A DNA stretch of 64,000 nt from Akanthomyces muscarius (lineage: Eukaryota; Ascomycota; Sordariomycetes; Hypocreales; Cordycipitaceae). The notes below the pieces were generated by a model. It made no database searches, was not told the origin of the DNA, and worked only from the letters and a program-made list of their open reading frames with translations. Position 1 is the stretch's first letter; every line of letters starts with the position of its first letter. Location: the NCBI RefSeq assembly GCF_028009165.1, contig NC_079243.1, positions 4,154,001 to 4,218,000 of the forward strand. Direction: 5' to 3'. The position numbers and the translations under genes were made by a program. Of the stretch, positions 10,101 to 21,105 are shown one piece after another.

Positions 10101-13100
10101 AGTCACCATGGCACCGCCGACACCCCAGGTGATAATCGGAACACCCTGCCAGCGCTGAAGAGGATCATGCTCGCGGCCATCGGTAGGAGGCACCATATTC
10201 ATAGTGAGGGACGCACCACGAATGCGAAGGGGCATCGTGTTTGTAGGCTGCGAGACCTGACCAAAAGTCGGGGCTGTATTTGTATGCGCAGAAGCCGGTC
10301 GGGCTTGCTCGTGAGTGTTTCGATTGGCTCCAGGAGATTGTGTCTGCGATCGAACGGGAGGAGCAAAGTTGGGCAGGTGTGGCACAGAGTGAGGCATGTA
10401 GTTGCTGGTGTTGCGCTTCTGCGGTGATGAAAGCTGGCTGGCTGGTGCAGCTTGGGTATGCTGGGGAGCAGGGCTGTATCGGGCAGCAGCAGAAGCATGC
10501 TGTTGGGGCGCTCCAAGCTGAGTCCCAGCCTGGATGTCCTCTTCTTCATCTACCTCGCGGGTTGGCGGAAGAGATGAGACGCGGTTCAGTCTCGGTTCAT
10601 GGTGGTAGCTAGCACGTCTATCGGAGTGGCCAGCATCAACACCTGCACCAGCCTTGTCATGGTGAATCTCAAACTGAGCCAATGGGCTCGATGTTCTAGG
10701 CAAGTGTGGCAGATACGTTTGCGACGCGGAGGCAGGCGCCGGCTGGGTCGGCGAGCTGTTTTGGCGTGGCAGTGGAGGCGCGGGAGAAAAGCGGTTTGAC
10801 GTCGCGGGCGGCGGAGCTGAGCTTCCCTTGTGTTGCTGAGCGGGTGCTGGTGAGTATCTGGTAGCATTGCCGGCAGGCGCAGACGGCGGTGCAGATCCTG
10901 CTTGCAACGCGGCGTAAGGGTTCACTTTTGGTGGCGCAACCAAGTCTGGTACAGAATTCTCGGGGGCCACCGGGCGCTCAATTGGCGGAGACTGGTACTG
11001 CTGGTTCATGGCAGACGGCGGAGGTGCAGAGGAAGTCATTGGGCTCGGGCTGCCATACTGCTTGTTGGGAGAGGCGGCACGAAGGCTCTGGCGCGAGCCC
11101 GGACGGGGTTTTGCAGTCACAGGTAGATCTTCAAAGAAACTCTCTTGCCTGCTTGCAGATCTCGGAGAGGGCGCGTGGGGGGTAGCTCCAGGAGCTGTAG
11201 GAGGAGCTGCCGCCGGGCCAGGAGGAGGCGCGTAAGCATTCGCTGTCCGCGGCGGGGCAGTCATCGGCGGCGGGGTTGGTTCTTGGGGAGGATTCGGCGC
11301 GGTTGGCCTCTTACGAGGCTTAACGTTCATGCTGACGAGATCTGTAGGCAGGTCATACGGTGAAGCGTATCCGCCCTTGGCTTTGTCTGCAAAGCTCTCG
11401 GCTTTGGGAGCCTCTGTTCGTGGTGCAGCCGGAGCATAGCCAAATGCGCCACCATAAGGTGTGTGCTGTGGGGGCTGCGCGGTAAATCCGTATGGAGTGG
11501 TCGGGGCAGAAAAGGGTTGAGGTTGCGTCTGGGTCTGGGCTGGCAAATACGGGTTGGGAGCTGGTGCCTTGGTGGAGGTGGCAGCAGGTGCATCGTCATC
11601 GTCCTCTAGCAGAAACCCCTCGTCATCGCTACCCAGGAAATCGGCCGTATCAATTGCCCCATCCTCATTTCCAGCGTCGTCTAGAAGAAAATCCTCATCG
11701 TCGTCTCCGGTTCCGAAAGCTTCTTGCCACTTGGCAGATAGATCTGCTGGGGGCTGTGACAGACTTTCGTCCTCAGCCGCCGCACCAAACGCACTTGCAA
11801 GGGCTTGGGCATGGTGATCCTCCTCGGCGTGCTCTTCCAGTGTATCGAATGCAGGCTGTCGCATGGTCGGCTCTCCATTGAGGGTGTTTCCAATTACCTG
11901 CATGGTAGACTTGCGCTGGAGAGGCTGAATGAGATCGTCAGCGGTCTCGGCTTGCTGAACATTGGAGAAGAAGTCGTCGCCAGCATCCTCTTCCCCAAAT
12001 GAGTCAAAGGTATTCTTGCTAGAATGCTCGGCGTCTTCTTTGGCCACTTCCGCGGCGGCTGGAATAAGAGGCAGGCCTTCTTCAAATCGTGACTGTGATG
12101 CCTCTGTAGCAGCATCGCCGATGTCGCCACCAATAGTCTGGAAAGACTCCTGTGCAATGCTTGCGGTGCCACCATTTTCCCAAAACATGTTTTGTTCTTC
12201 TGGGTTATCCTGGGCGAAAGAGTTCTTCTCGACCTCTTCAACAACGTCGAGAGCCTGCGAAGAGGGCAGCGGGTGTGGAGGAAACGATTCCTCGGATGGC
12301 TGTGCCGGCGGAACGGGAGGAAACGAATTCGTTCGGTCGGTGGGAGACATGAACTTGAATTGGTCGGTGTTGGATCGGGAGAGTGTCCAGTCGCTCTCGT
12401 CATCGTCCATGAAGCTGATTTCGTGAGAGACGGTTCGAGCGAAAGACATGGAGCTTGAATGTTGAGAGAGGGGTTGATGCGATGGCTGTGTGTCTTCTCC
12501 TTCCGCCTCCGGCTCTTTAGCTACCTCATCTGCAGGCTTGGCATGCGACTGCAGCCCAGCTTCATGTGTCTTGGCGTCTTTTGATATCGAAGCTGCATCG
12601 ATCTCAGCCGCTTGCTCGAGATTCGGTTGCAGTTCAGTGCACTCAACAGCATCAGCCACAGGAGCCGGCGCAGCTTCGGTTGGCAAAGGCTCTTGAGCTG
12701 ACTTTTCCGTAAGCCAAGCATCGGCGCCTTCGTCTTCATTCGTGTCGAAAGGGTCGGTCGCAGTTGACTTCTTTTCGAAAGCGTCCTCGACAGAGTTTTG
12801 TGCTGCTTGCGCTTCGTTGGCTAGCTCAGATACCTCGGTAGGGGCTGGTCCTGAGGTCCGTTTAGGGGCAGCTTCTGGCGCATCAACGTCTATCGACTGC
12901 ACAGTCGGCTCTTCGGATATCAGCCAAGCATCGCCGTCAGGTTCTTCGCCATCGCCAGCCATCCAGGCGTTTCCCAAGTCATGGCTATGCGTCGCATCGG
13001 GTATCGTGGGTGTCGTAGCCGCGTCATGGGCATCTGGCTGTGGTGTAGCAGCGCTCTTGGACAGCGCGGCCCTCTGTTCCTGGCTGTTCGGCATCCTGGC

Positions 13101-13136
13101 CGGATGCCAAGAAGAGTCTGGGCTTCCTTCAGCCAT
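7194..13136 (-). CDS. sec16: COPII coat assembly scaffold Sec16
   Basis: One uninterrupted 1980-aa frame starting at the first ATG ([18 protein letters not shown]); three in-frame codons further upstream lack an ATG. Residues 1 to about 980 are disordered and rich in acidic, Ser/Pro and Gln residues. The conserved central domain starts near residue 990 ([17 protein letters not shown]) with [18 protein letters not shown] downstream. A helical ACE1-type region follows at about 1165-1450 ([31 protein letters not shown]). The C-terminal part has PQST/YGYEP-like repeats, the conserved WINKKAG patch and a basic tail ([16 protein letters not shown]). Sec16 marks ER exit sites and organises Sec23/24 and Sec13/31 during COPII vesicle budding. 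Length and order match other filamentous-fungal Sec16 proteins. No intron is needed. Confidence 0.95.
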   Translation of the reverse strand: [1980 protein letters not shown]

Positions 13137-13771
13137 CTCTCTCACTACTCGTGGACGAGGGAGACTTTCAGAAATGCATGGGGTATTCTAGGAGGCCAGC
13201 TGTCAGCAAGTCGGTTCAGATCGCGAGGCGTGCGCTTTGGACCGCGGGAATCGCCACTAGAGAGCCGCGACCCGAAAGACAAAAACAGTGTCCAAGCGCA
13301 AGTGGACAGGATTCATACTGGGAGAATTAAATTTAAAGATCAAAACCAGGCAGAAAAGGCGATCGCCACAACACGACGCAAAATGAAGAGGCAATGAACG
13401 TCGCTGACTGACTGGCGCAGGATCGCAGATGCAAGTTGGCAAGATGGAGAATAAAGGAGAACTGGCTTCTGCTAGTGCGACAGCTTGTGGTTCGCCCGAG
13501 TCGCACGTAACACGTTAACAGCGGGCGGATTGGTGCTGCACGGGAGCGGAGCGGAGCCACCATTTACGGCTGCGCACCGTAGCCTGGTCTTGGTAGCACA
13601 CAACGGGCGTACCCTACAGTGATGTTTGTCAGTTTCAAATCGGCGTATTTCTTTGCTTTTTGAACAATTTGAATCGTTGTATTTTATCTCTTTTCATCAA
13701 GATTTATATAACAACATATTCCATGTCCGACACTGTGTCACACAAATGGTGCTACCAGGTATTTGCTGACC
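13137..13771. other. intergenic, sec16 promoter region
   Basis: Upstream region of sec16 and 3' flank of the LsdA-like gene, both on the minus strand. No gene, repeat or RNA is recognised. Confidence 0.5.
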
Positions 13772-14934
13772 TCAGCACTGCTCACCAGTGACTGAAGCAA
13801 CCCCATTCCTGACATGTATAATACCAGGCCCAGCAAGAGTGCAATGTGTCAGATCATCAGCCGATTCAACTACATTTCCAGTGGTCAAAACAGCATGACT
13901 GAAGCCATCCATGACATTCTCGGAAAACGGAAAGTCCGCGTCAAAGCTGATCTTACCATTGTCCCACTTGACATTGCTAATCTCCATCGAGATGGGCTTC
14001 TGCTGACCAGTAGTATAAGTCAGGAAAAGATCCTTTCCATCTCCTCCGACATACTTCTTTGCTTGCTCGGACATGCTGAGATCCGTGGCAAAGGAAAGCT
14101 TCTGGTCCTTTGCGTCGAGCGCGGCCACTGCCTCGCCATTGACCGTCATCGGCGGGAAGATGGGCAGGTCAATGTTGGAGAGTGGGTATGGGCACGATCC
14201 AGGCACGACAAACATTTGCAGGGCGGAAAACGCAAAGGCGGCCGGCACGGCGGTCAAGAAGGGCGACTCGGATGGCACTTCCTTGAGCACGGTGCGGTAG
14301 TAGCCGTTCTGCTCGCCTTCCTGGCCAATGACGGAGGAGATGAGCTGTATCGGGACCGTAACATTCTCCTTGGCGAATAGCACATTCGCACCTTGCAGCG
14401 CACCGAGAACAACGGCGGTGAATGTTTCCGCAATGTTGACAGCTTGCGTCAAGTTGGTCGTCGGGAACATGTATTTACAAGCCGTCGGAACGAATGACGC
14501 GTTGGCGGATATGAGAGCAGCCTGGGCGGCAAGGGCATGGATCTCCTCTTGCTGCATTGAAATCTATCAGTACCTATTTTGAGAAGGTAGACAAAATATG
14601 AAACACGCACAGCTCGAACGGTAGAGAAGATGTGCATCAACTCTTGCTTGTTGTCGGCTTCATAGCCTTGCACGCCGTCCGTGATATTTTGGAGAAGGGA
14701 GCCAAAGTAGGCGGTCTCGAACAGCTCGTTGAACGCAATGAGCTGGAAGGCGGTCGTGCTTCCGGGGCCAAGTTCCTTTGGCAAAGCCACGTTGGGCAGT
14801 TTACCGCCGGCTTGCTTGGCTAGGGCAACCTGCTGGTCCTTGTTGGGCATGGGAAAGCCATCGTTGGTCGGCACAGCGGCGCCTGTCGCAAGGCCAAGAA
14901 GACCGAGAAGGCCTAAAGACTTGATGAATGCCAT
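13772..14934 (-). CDS. secreted ferritin-like protein, LsdA/Rds1 family
   Basis: Two exons, 14934-14611 and 14551-13772, with a 59-nt intron (GTGCGT..ATGCAG), give 367 aa. Residues 1-19 form a signal peptide (MAFIKSLGLLGLLGLATGA). Family hallmarks are QLIAFNELFE, QEEIHALAAQ, the helix AETFTAVVLGALQ, and SSVIGQEGEQNGYYR. These Glu/His positions are the expected metal-ligand positions of a ferritin-like four-helix bundle. The second half (FVVPGSCPYPLSNIDLPIFPP) matches the late sexual development protein LsdA of Aspergillus and stress-responsive Rds1 proteins. Family members are induced in sexual development or stress, and their chemistry is not settled. The protein is probably extracellular or wall-associated. 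A TATA-like box lies about 65 bp upstream. Confidence 0.88.
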
Positions 14935-17148
14935 TGTGTAGGTAAAATGGTATACATGAATTGACTCAGGCCATTTGGCTCTGGCGACTACACTGTAGAG
15001 TTTATATGTATGGGCGTGGCCACCAGAGCGAGAAAACGCTGCCGCTGTTCCGAGCTATGACACCTACACAGCACCGTTTCCATCATTGCTTCCCCGTCCA
15101 TTATACCGAATTTGGCAGGGCTGATTAGAATTTGTGCCGCCTTTAACTCGATTGATACTGACATGCCTACGGCGATTCCGTGATTGGTTAGTGGCTGCCC
15201 TTTTGCTGATCACGACTGGATCGTCATAGACACGGCTAGCGCCAGAGTGCGATGCGCTAGAGCCTAGATGGCAAACGGCAAATCAACGACCAAACCGGCG
15301 CAATTCATCCGATATTAGGAATCCATTTTTCTTCTTTTTCGATATCACTATTTCCGATGAGTTGAAGCTCTGATGTGGGGGAGAATCGGCCACCCAGCCA
15401 TCGGAATACCATAGAGCCGGGACGCTGTGGCAACTGCAAGCGCCCGCCGTCCAGAAAAGAGCGCGCCAGATTTGGAATTATTCGGAACGAAAATGCCATT
15501 CTAATTTTTCAACTCAGGACATGGAAATATGAATCTGAGTCCGAGGTCACATCATATAGAGCATCAAGGCGACCGTCGCCGAGGCTCGCACTCTTCGAAC
15601 TTCCAACTGCCCTAGTGTTGCAACATTTCAGGAGCTGATGCCCCAACTCTTTCGTTAAAGCCATGAGCTCGCCCAGGTGTGGTTTGTTGCGTGTTGAGAC
15701 TGTTGCCTTCATGCTGCCAGTGAGTCTCTACCTCATGCTGTTGCGCCTCGACGCCAGTTCACTGTCGCAGAAACGTGCTTGGACAGCGGAAGAACTAGAT
15801 GTTGGCATTGGTATTTTTGAGCGCGCTTCCTAGTTGTCAACAATGGCAGGTAAGTCTCGTGTAGCTGCACTCATATCAATTTTGTAGGATGAACTGCTGT
15901 ATCCCATCCATCTATTCTGCGCTTCACAGGTCGTACTCCTACAACACACATCCACCAATGTACGCGTGCACGTGCAAGTGATGGTTGTGTGGCCACACCA
16001 GAAAAACAAGACAATGCCGTGGGGCGGGCAAGGCGGACCTTCGGGGAAAATGTTCTAGTTGTCGGCAAGGATCTACACCTGTGGTGCACAATGCCGTCTT
16101 GTCTCTTAGCTGCCAACCTGACGGTACATTGGCTCCCTCGGTCTGCTTGACAGGAGTCGTCGCGGCACGATTGAGGCGCAACCTGCTCGATTTTGGATAT
16201 CCATTCGAAGTTTCAATCGAATTTACTGATGCTAAGCATCGGTGCCCATTTCTTTAACCTCTTAGGAACTTTTGACGATCCGCGGCTCACCCATCTTTGC
16301 AATTCCAACGCCCTAATACTCTGGAAGGAAGCGGGGTCGGGCGGAAGCCGGTAGCACGGCCGGCTGTCATGCTCCACTGGCCGGGTCGGTTGTGCTTGCG
16401 GTAGTGGTACCATGTAGAGTTCAGAATAATTGTTACGGAATACTACAGCGGAAGCCAGTCATATGTATCCATTATTGCTTTAGAGCTATACTGTGAAATT
16501 TGAAGTCATTTCGTGGGCTCGTCTAGCAAGTTGATGCAGTGGCTCAACCAGACAGGTTAATTCTACTGTGAGTTACGACTGGTTTAAAATAAAAATGAGT
16601 TGAAATTTCTTCACGAGCATTGGAGCAAGAAATATTGGATTCAAGGGACGTCCAGCAATTAGCCAGTCAACCAGTTACAGCACGGGCTCTAACACATATA
16701 TTAGAGTGCTACAGTGCAGCACGCCACAGTCTGTGCCACCCACGCGGAGGCGCTGCGCCACGCGAGGCGCTGCCATGTGCGTGGGTCGTCGAGGCTTGTC
16801 CGCCCCTGGAGGAGGCTGACGTAGCTTTTGGCGACGTTGCTACTTGACAGCTTTCCCAAGGGCAGCAAACGTGAAACTCGGCAGCCTAGAGCGCGTTGGC
16901 TTTATTTCGCCCTTTTTCTACCATCTTGGCTCGACCTGCGCACTCAATCATATACACGCTCGCTTACTTGCAATCATCTTTGCCAACCTACCAATACGCC
17001 TCCTATGATGCATGCGAACGCCTGTTGCTGGGGCCCGTGACTTGAACTACTGTGTGCCGCGCCCGAGCTAGCCATGATCAGCCGGCCGTACAGCGCCATC
17101 CAGAACTGATCCATCCACGACGAACCTCCTGGCCCAGCCCCCGGCGGG
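14935..17148. other. intergenic, divergent promoter region
   Basis: About 2.2 kb between the LsdA-like gene (minus) and neo1 (plus). The only coding frames are short and lack protein-like character. A short direct repeat of CGCG(G)AGGCGCTGC occurs twice at about 16742-16773. The last 250 bp are C/T-rich and probably form the neo1 leader. Confidence 0.5.
15001..15007 (-). promoter_or_regulatory. TATA-like box of the LsdA-like gene
   Basis: ATATAAA on the minus strand, 67-73 bp upstream of the ATG at 14934, a position usual for fungal TATA elements with a short leader. Confidence 0.4.
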
Positions 17149-20100
17149 ATGCCTTCTTCACCTTCATACCGTCATACCGAGCCGCCCGACTCTCCCGCGC
17201 ACGACTCCGACTCCGACCTCGACCTCGACATCCAGGAGCTTGATCCCATCTCTACCGCGCCAACCCGAGGCTCCAAGCCCGAGCCGGCCGACACCTCGCA
17301 AAAAACCTCGAGGATTGCCCTCCGCAACCTGCGTATGGGTGGGCTGCGAAGAGCGGGCAAGCGACACCGCACCTACGGGGAGCTTGGTCACGATCGCGAT
17401 GCCGCCGACGAGGACGACGACTCGCAACGCCTCCTGGGCGATCGTGACGACGCGCAAGAGGGCGAGGATGGCGCACCTCTGCTCGGTGGCCGCCCCAAGG
17501 ACAACCAAGGGCGGAGAATGTCGCTAAGCTCTGTCCTGAGAGTGCCTAGCTTCATGTCAGGGACCAGAAGGGGACCTGATGACGAGGAGCGTCCCGGGGA
17601 AGATGACCCCTCGTCGTCACGGATCGTCCCGGTCGGGTCCGTGCAACCGGTGCGATATCCCACCAACATGGTCTCCAATGCCAAGTATACCCCATGGTCC
17701 TTTCTTCCCGTCACACTATACAACGAATTTTCTTTCTTCTTCAACATGTATTTCCTTCTTGTTGCCCTGTCACAAATAATACCTGCCCTGCGAATCGGTT
17801 ATCTTACAACTTATATCGCGCCGCTGGCGTTTGTGCTGTGCATCACCATGGGCAAGGAAGCTTGGGACGATATCGATCGACGCCGGCGAGACAACGAAGC
17901 CAACTCGGAGGAATACACCATCCTCAAATTCTCGCAGCCTTCGCCGGAGCCCAGCACGCGGCCCAAGAGACTTCTCAAGTCCGAAACAATGAAGCGCGGA
18001 TCTAAAAAGGGCCGTGCCGACACAACGGACAGAGCTGGACTGTCAGACATACAGGAAGACCCCGGTTCCGAACCCAGGAAACCTTCATCGACAGTATTAG
18101 AAATCAGCCGGAAGTCCAAGGATCTCGCCGTCGGCGACGTTCTCCGGCTGACCAAGGGACAACGTGTGCCGGCAGACGTTGTCATTTTGCAGTGCTCCAA
18201 CGGCGAGACTATGGACGCGAGTGATTCGGATGAGCATCCCGAGCTAGGCGACTTGGTATCAATAGACGAGGAAGCTGAATCGAGTTCGAAAGGCAAGCAG
18301 CCTGCGGCCGAGAGGCAGACTTCGGTAGCAGCTGCTATCACTACCGGCGAAACCTTCATTAGAACAGATCAGTTGGACGGTGAGACGGATTGGAAGCTGC
18401 GGCTTGCGTCACCGCTTACCCAAAACATTCCTCCCGAGGAGCTTGTCCGCTTGCGAGTCAACGGTGGGAAGCCGGATAAAAAGGTCAACGAATTCATCGG
18501 AACTGTCGAGCTTCTACAGTCTCGCGAAGAGGCCGCTCAGCAGCAGGCTTCTCTCGGCCAGGAAGATGGATCCGTTACGACTGCTGCGCTATCTATCGAC
18601 AACACAGCATGGGCGAACACAGTTATTGCCTCCCAAGGAAGTACTCTGGCCGTGATCATGTACACTGGGCCCCATACTCGATCCGCTCTATCTACCTCAC
18701 CATCCCGCTCCAAGACTGGCCTTCTCGAATACGAAATCAACTCTCTTACCAAAATTCTTTGTGCGTTGACTCTCGCTCTCTCTATCGTGCTTGTCGCACT
18801 TGAAGGATTTGAGAATAGACCTGGAAAGCCGTGGTATATCCAAATTATGCGGTTCTTGGTCCTCTTTTCCACCATTGTGCCCATCAGCTTGCGCGTCAAC
18901 CTCGACATGGGAAAGACAGCCTACGGCCGTTTCATCCAGAGAGATCCTGGTATTCCGGGAGCCGTGGTGCGCACAAGCACTATACCAGAGGACCTTGGCC
19001 GTATTGAATATCTTCTGAGTGACAAAACTGGCACATTGACGCAAAACGACATGGAGATGAAGAAGATTCATATCGGAACAGTCTCTTACGCCAATGAAGC
19101 GATGGATGAGGTCAACTCGTACGTTCGTCAGGGCTTTTATATACAACCGACCACAGATCCTGCGACGCAGAGCATGCTGATTACGCCATCATCCACATAC
19201 GTAAACACGGTCGCTGTTGGTGCCACTCGAACAAGAAGAGAGATTGGCACTAGAGTCCGTGACGTTGTCCTAGCTCTGGCGCTTTGCCACAACGTAACGC
19301 CCACGACTGACGAGGAAGATGGCAAAGAAGTTACCTCGTATCAAGCGTCTTCTCCCGACGAAATTGCAATCGTCAAATGGGCTGAAAGCGTTGGACTGAA
19401 GCTTGCTTCTCGAGACCGAAAGAGCATGACCCTCGCCGCTACCACTACTGGTCGTCCAGTTGTGCGTGTCAACATTCTTGACGTGTTCCCTTTCACTTCA
19501 GAAGGAAAACGCATGGGCATTATTGTTCACTTCCAGGACGACCTCAACAAACCTAACCGGGATCTTAGCTCTGGCGACATTTGGTTCTACCAAAAGGGTG
19601 CAGACACTGTCATGAGCTCCATCGTGGTGGCGAATGATTGGCTCGATGAAGAGACGTCCAACATGGCTAGAGAAGGTCTGCGAACTCTGGTTGTTGGCCG
19701 GAAGAGGCTGTCATACCAGCAATATCGAGAGTTTTCTTCGCGGTACCATGAGGCGTCACTGGCGATTAACAATCGCGATGTGGGTATGCAAAAGGTTGTT
19801 GCGCAATACTTGGAAAACGATCTCGAACTGCTTGGTGTTACTGGTGTGGAAGACAAGCTGCAACGCGACATCAAGCCGTCTCTCGAACTACTTCGGAACG
19901 CCGGCATCAAGATTTGGATGCTTACTGGTGACAAGGTTGAAACGGCACGATGCGTTGCGGTCAGCTCGAAGCTTGTGGCACGCGGCCAGTACATCTACAC
20001 GGTTGACAAATTGAAGCGCAAGGATAATGCGCAAGAACACCTCGACTTCTTGCGCAACAAGACTGACGCTTGCCTTTTGATTGACGGCGAAAGTCTGGCG

Positions 20101-21105
20101 CTCTTCCTCACGCACTTCCGCATTGAGTTCATATCGGTGGCTGTCCGTCTGCCCACCGTCGTCGCATGCCGATGCAGCCCAACCCAAAAGGCCGAGGTTG
20201 CCACCCTCATCAAGGAATACACAAAGAAGCGAGTCTGCTGCATCGGTGATGGCGGCAACGACGTCTCCATGATTCAAGCTGCCGACGTCGGTGTCGGCAT
20301 CGTCGGCAAAGAAGGTCGCCAGGCGAGTCTGGCGGCCGACTTTTCCATTGAGCAGTTTTGCCACTTGGTGAAGCTTCTTGTATGGCACGGACGCAACAGC
20401 TACAAGCGCAGTGCCAAGCTTGCCCAGTTTGTCATCCATCGCGGTCTCATCATTGCCGTCTGCCAGACCATGTACAGCATTGCCCTGAAATTTGAGCCCG
20501 AAGGCCTGTACATTGACTGGCTCATGGTTGGCTATGCAACAGTCTACACGGCTGCTCCCGTACTGTCTCTTGTCCTGGACAAGGATGTGGACGAGGATCT
20601 GGCCAATCTGTATCCTGAACTGTACAAGGAACTCACCACGGGCCGATCGCTCTCGTACCGCACGTTTTTCGTCTGGGTCTTTGTCTCCATCTACCAGGGC
20701 GGCATGATCCAGGGCCTGTCGCAGATTCTCACGGGCGTCGAGAACAAGAAGATGACGGCTGTTAGCTACACGGTGCTCATTCTCAATGAGCTTCTCATGG
20801 TGGCGATTGAAATCACCACCTGGCATCCCATCATGATTGTTAGTATCTTAGGCACCTTTGTCATGTACATTGGCTCCATGCCCTTTCTTGGCGGATACTT
20901 TAACTTGGAGTTTATCATTACTTGGTATGTTGAGCCCCATCATTTCTCTCGACTTCATCTTGCACGAGTACTAACCTTTGTCTTTAGGGGATTTGTCTGG
21001 CGTGTTCTTGCCATTTTGTCCATCTCACTTGTGCCACCGTATGCGGCGAAGCTTATTAGAAGAACGATGAAACCGCCGTCGTACAGAAAGGTGCAAAACC
21101 GATAG
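17149..21105 (+). CDS. neo1: P4-ATPase phospholipid flippase, Neo1 type
   Basis: The frame reads through 1318 codons. An in-frame 63-nt intron at 20925-20987 (GTATGT..TACTAAC..TTTAG) is very likely removed, leaving 1297 aa. P-type ATPase motifs are all present: LDGETDWKLR at about 408 (the Neo1/ATP9 form of the actuator motif; Drs2/Dnf types have GETNLK), the phosphorylated aspartate in DKTGTLTQN (Asp625), the KGAD nucleotide-binding motif, MLTGDKVETA at about 924 and GDGGNDVSMIQ at about 1033. Two membrane spans precede the actuator domain, two flank it before DKTGT, and six follow. A long acidic, disordered N-terminus and an inserted KR-rich loop are present. Neo1 works at Golgi and endosome membranes, moving aminophospholipids to the cytosolic leaflet. 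The partner-free Neo1 class is inferred from motif type. Confidence 0.93.
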   Translation: MPSSPSYRHTEPPDSPAHDSDSDLDLDIQELDPISTAPTRGSKPEPADTSQKTSRIALRNLRMGGLRRAGKRHRTYGELGHDRDAADEDDDSQRLLGDRDDAQEGEDGAPLLGGRPKDNQGRRMSLSSVLRVPSFMSGTRRGPDDEERPGEDDPSSSRIVPVGSVQPVRYPTNMVSNAKYTPWSFLPVTLYNEFSFFFNMYFLLVALSQIIPALRIGYLTTYIAPLAFVLCITMGKEAWDDIDRRRRDNEANSEEYTILKFSQPSPEPSTRPKRLLKSETMKRGSKKGRADTTDRAGLSDIQEDPGSEPRKPSSTVLEISRKSKDLAVGDVLRLTKGQRVPADVVILQCSNGETMDASDSDEHPELGDLVSIDEEAESSSKGKQPAAERQTSVAAAITTGETFIRTDQLDGETDWKLRLASPLTQNIPPEELVRLRVNGGKPDKKVNEFIGTVELLQSREEAAQQQASLGQEDGSVTTAALSIDNTAWANTVIASQGSTLAVIMYTGPHTRSALSTSPSRSKTGLLEYEINSLTKILCALTLALSIVLVALEGFENRPGKPWYIQIMRFLVLFSTIVPISLRVNLDMGKTAYGRFIQRDPGIPGAVVRTSTIPEDLGRIEYLLSDKTGTLTQNDMEMKKIHIGTVSYANEAMDEVNSYVRQGFYIQPTTDPATQSMLITPSSTYVNTVAVGATRTRREIGTRVRDVVLALALCHNVTPTTDEEDGKEVTSYQASSPDEIAIVKWAESVGLKLASRDRKSMTLAATTTGRPVVRVNILDVFPFTSEGKRMGIIVHFQDDLNKPNRDLSSGDIWFYQKGADTVMSSIVVANDWLDEETSNMAREGLRTLVVGRKRLSYQQYREFSSRYHEASLAINNRDVGMQKVVAQYLENDLELLGVTGVEDKLQRDIKPSLELLRNAGIKIWMLTGDKVETARCVAVSSKLVARGQYIYTVDKLKRKDNAQEHLDFLRNKTDACLLIDGESLALFLTHFRIEFISVAVRLPTVVACRCSPTQKAEVATLIKEYTKKRVCCIGDGGNDVSMIQAADVGVGIVGKEGRQASLAADFSIEQFCHLVKLLVWHGRNSYKRSAKLAQFVIHRGLIIAVCQTMYSIALKFEPEGLYIDWLMVGYATVYTAAPVLSLVLDKDVDEDLANLYPELYKELTTGRSLSYRTFFVWVFVSIYQGGMIQGLSQILTGVENKKMTAVSYTVLILNELLMVAIEITTWHPIMIVSILGTFVMYIGSMPFLGGYFNLEFIITWYVEPHHFSRLHLARVLTFVFRGFVWRVLAILSISLVPPYAAKLIRRTMKPPSYRKVQNR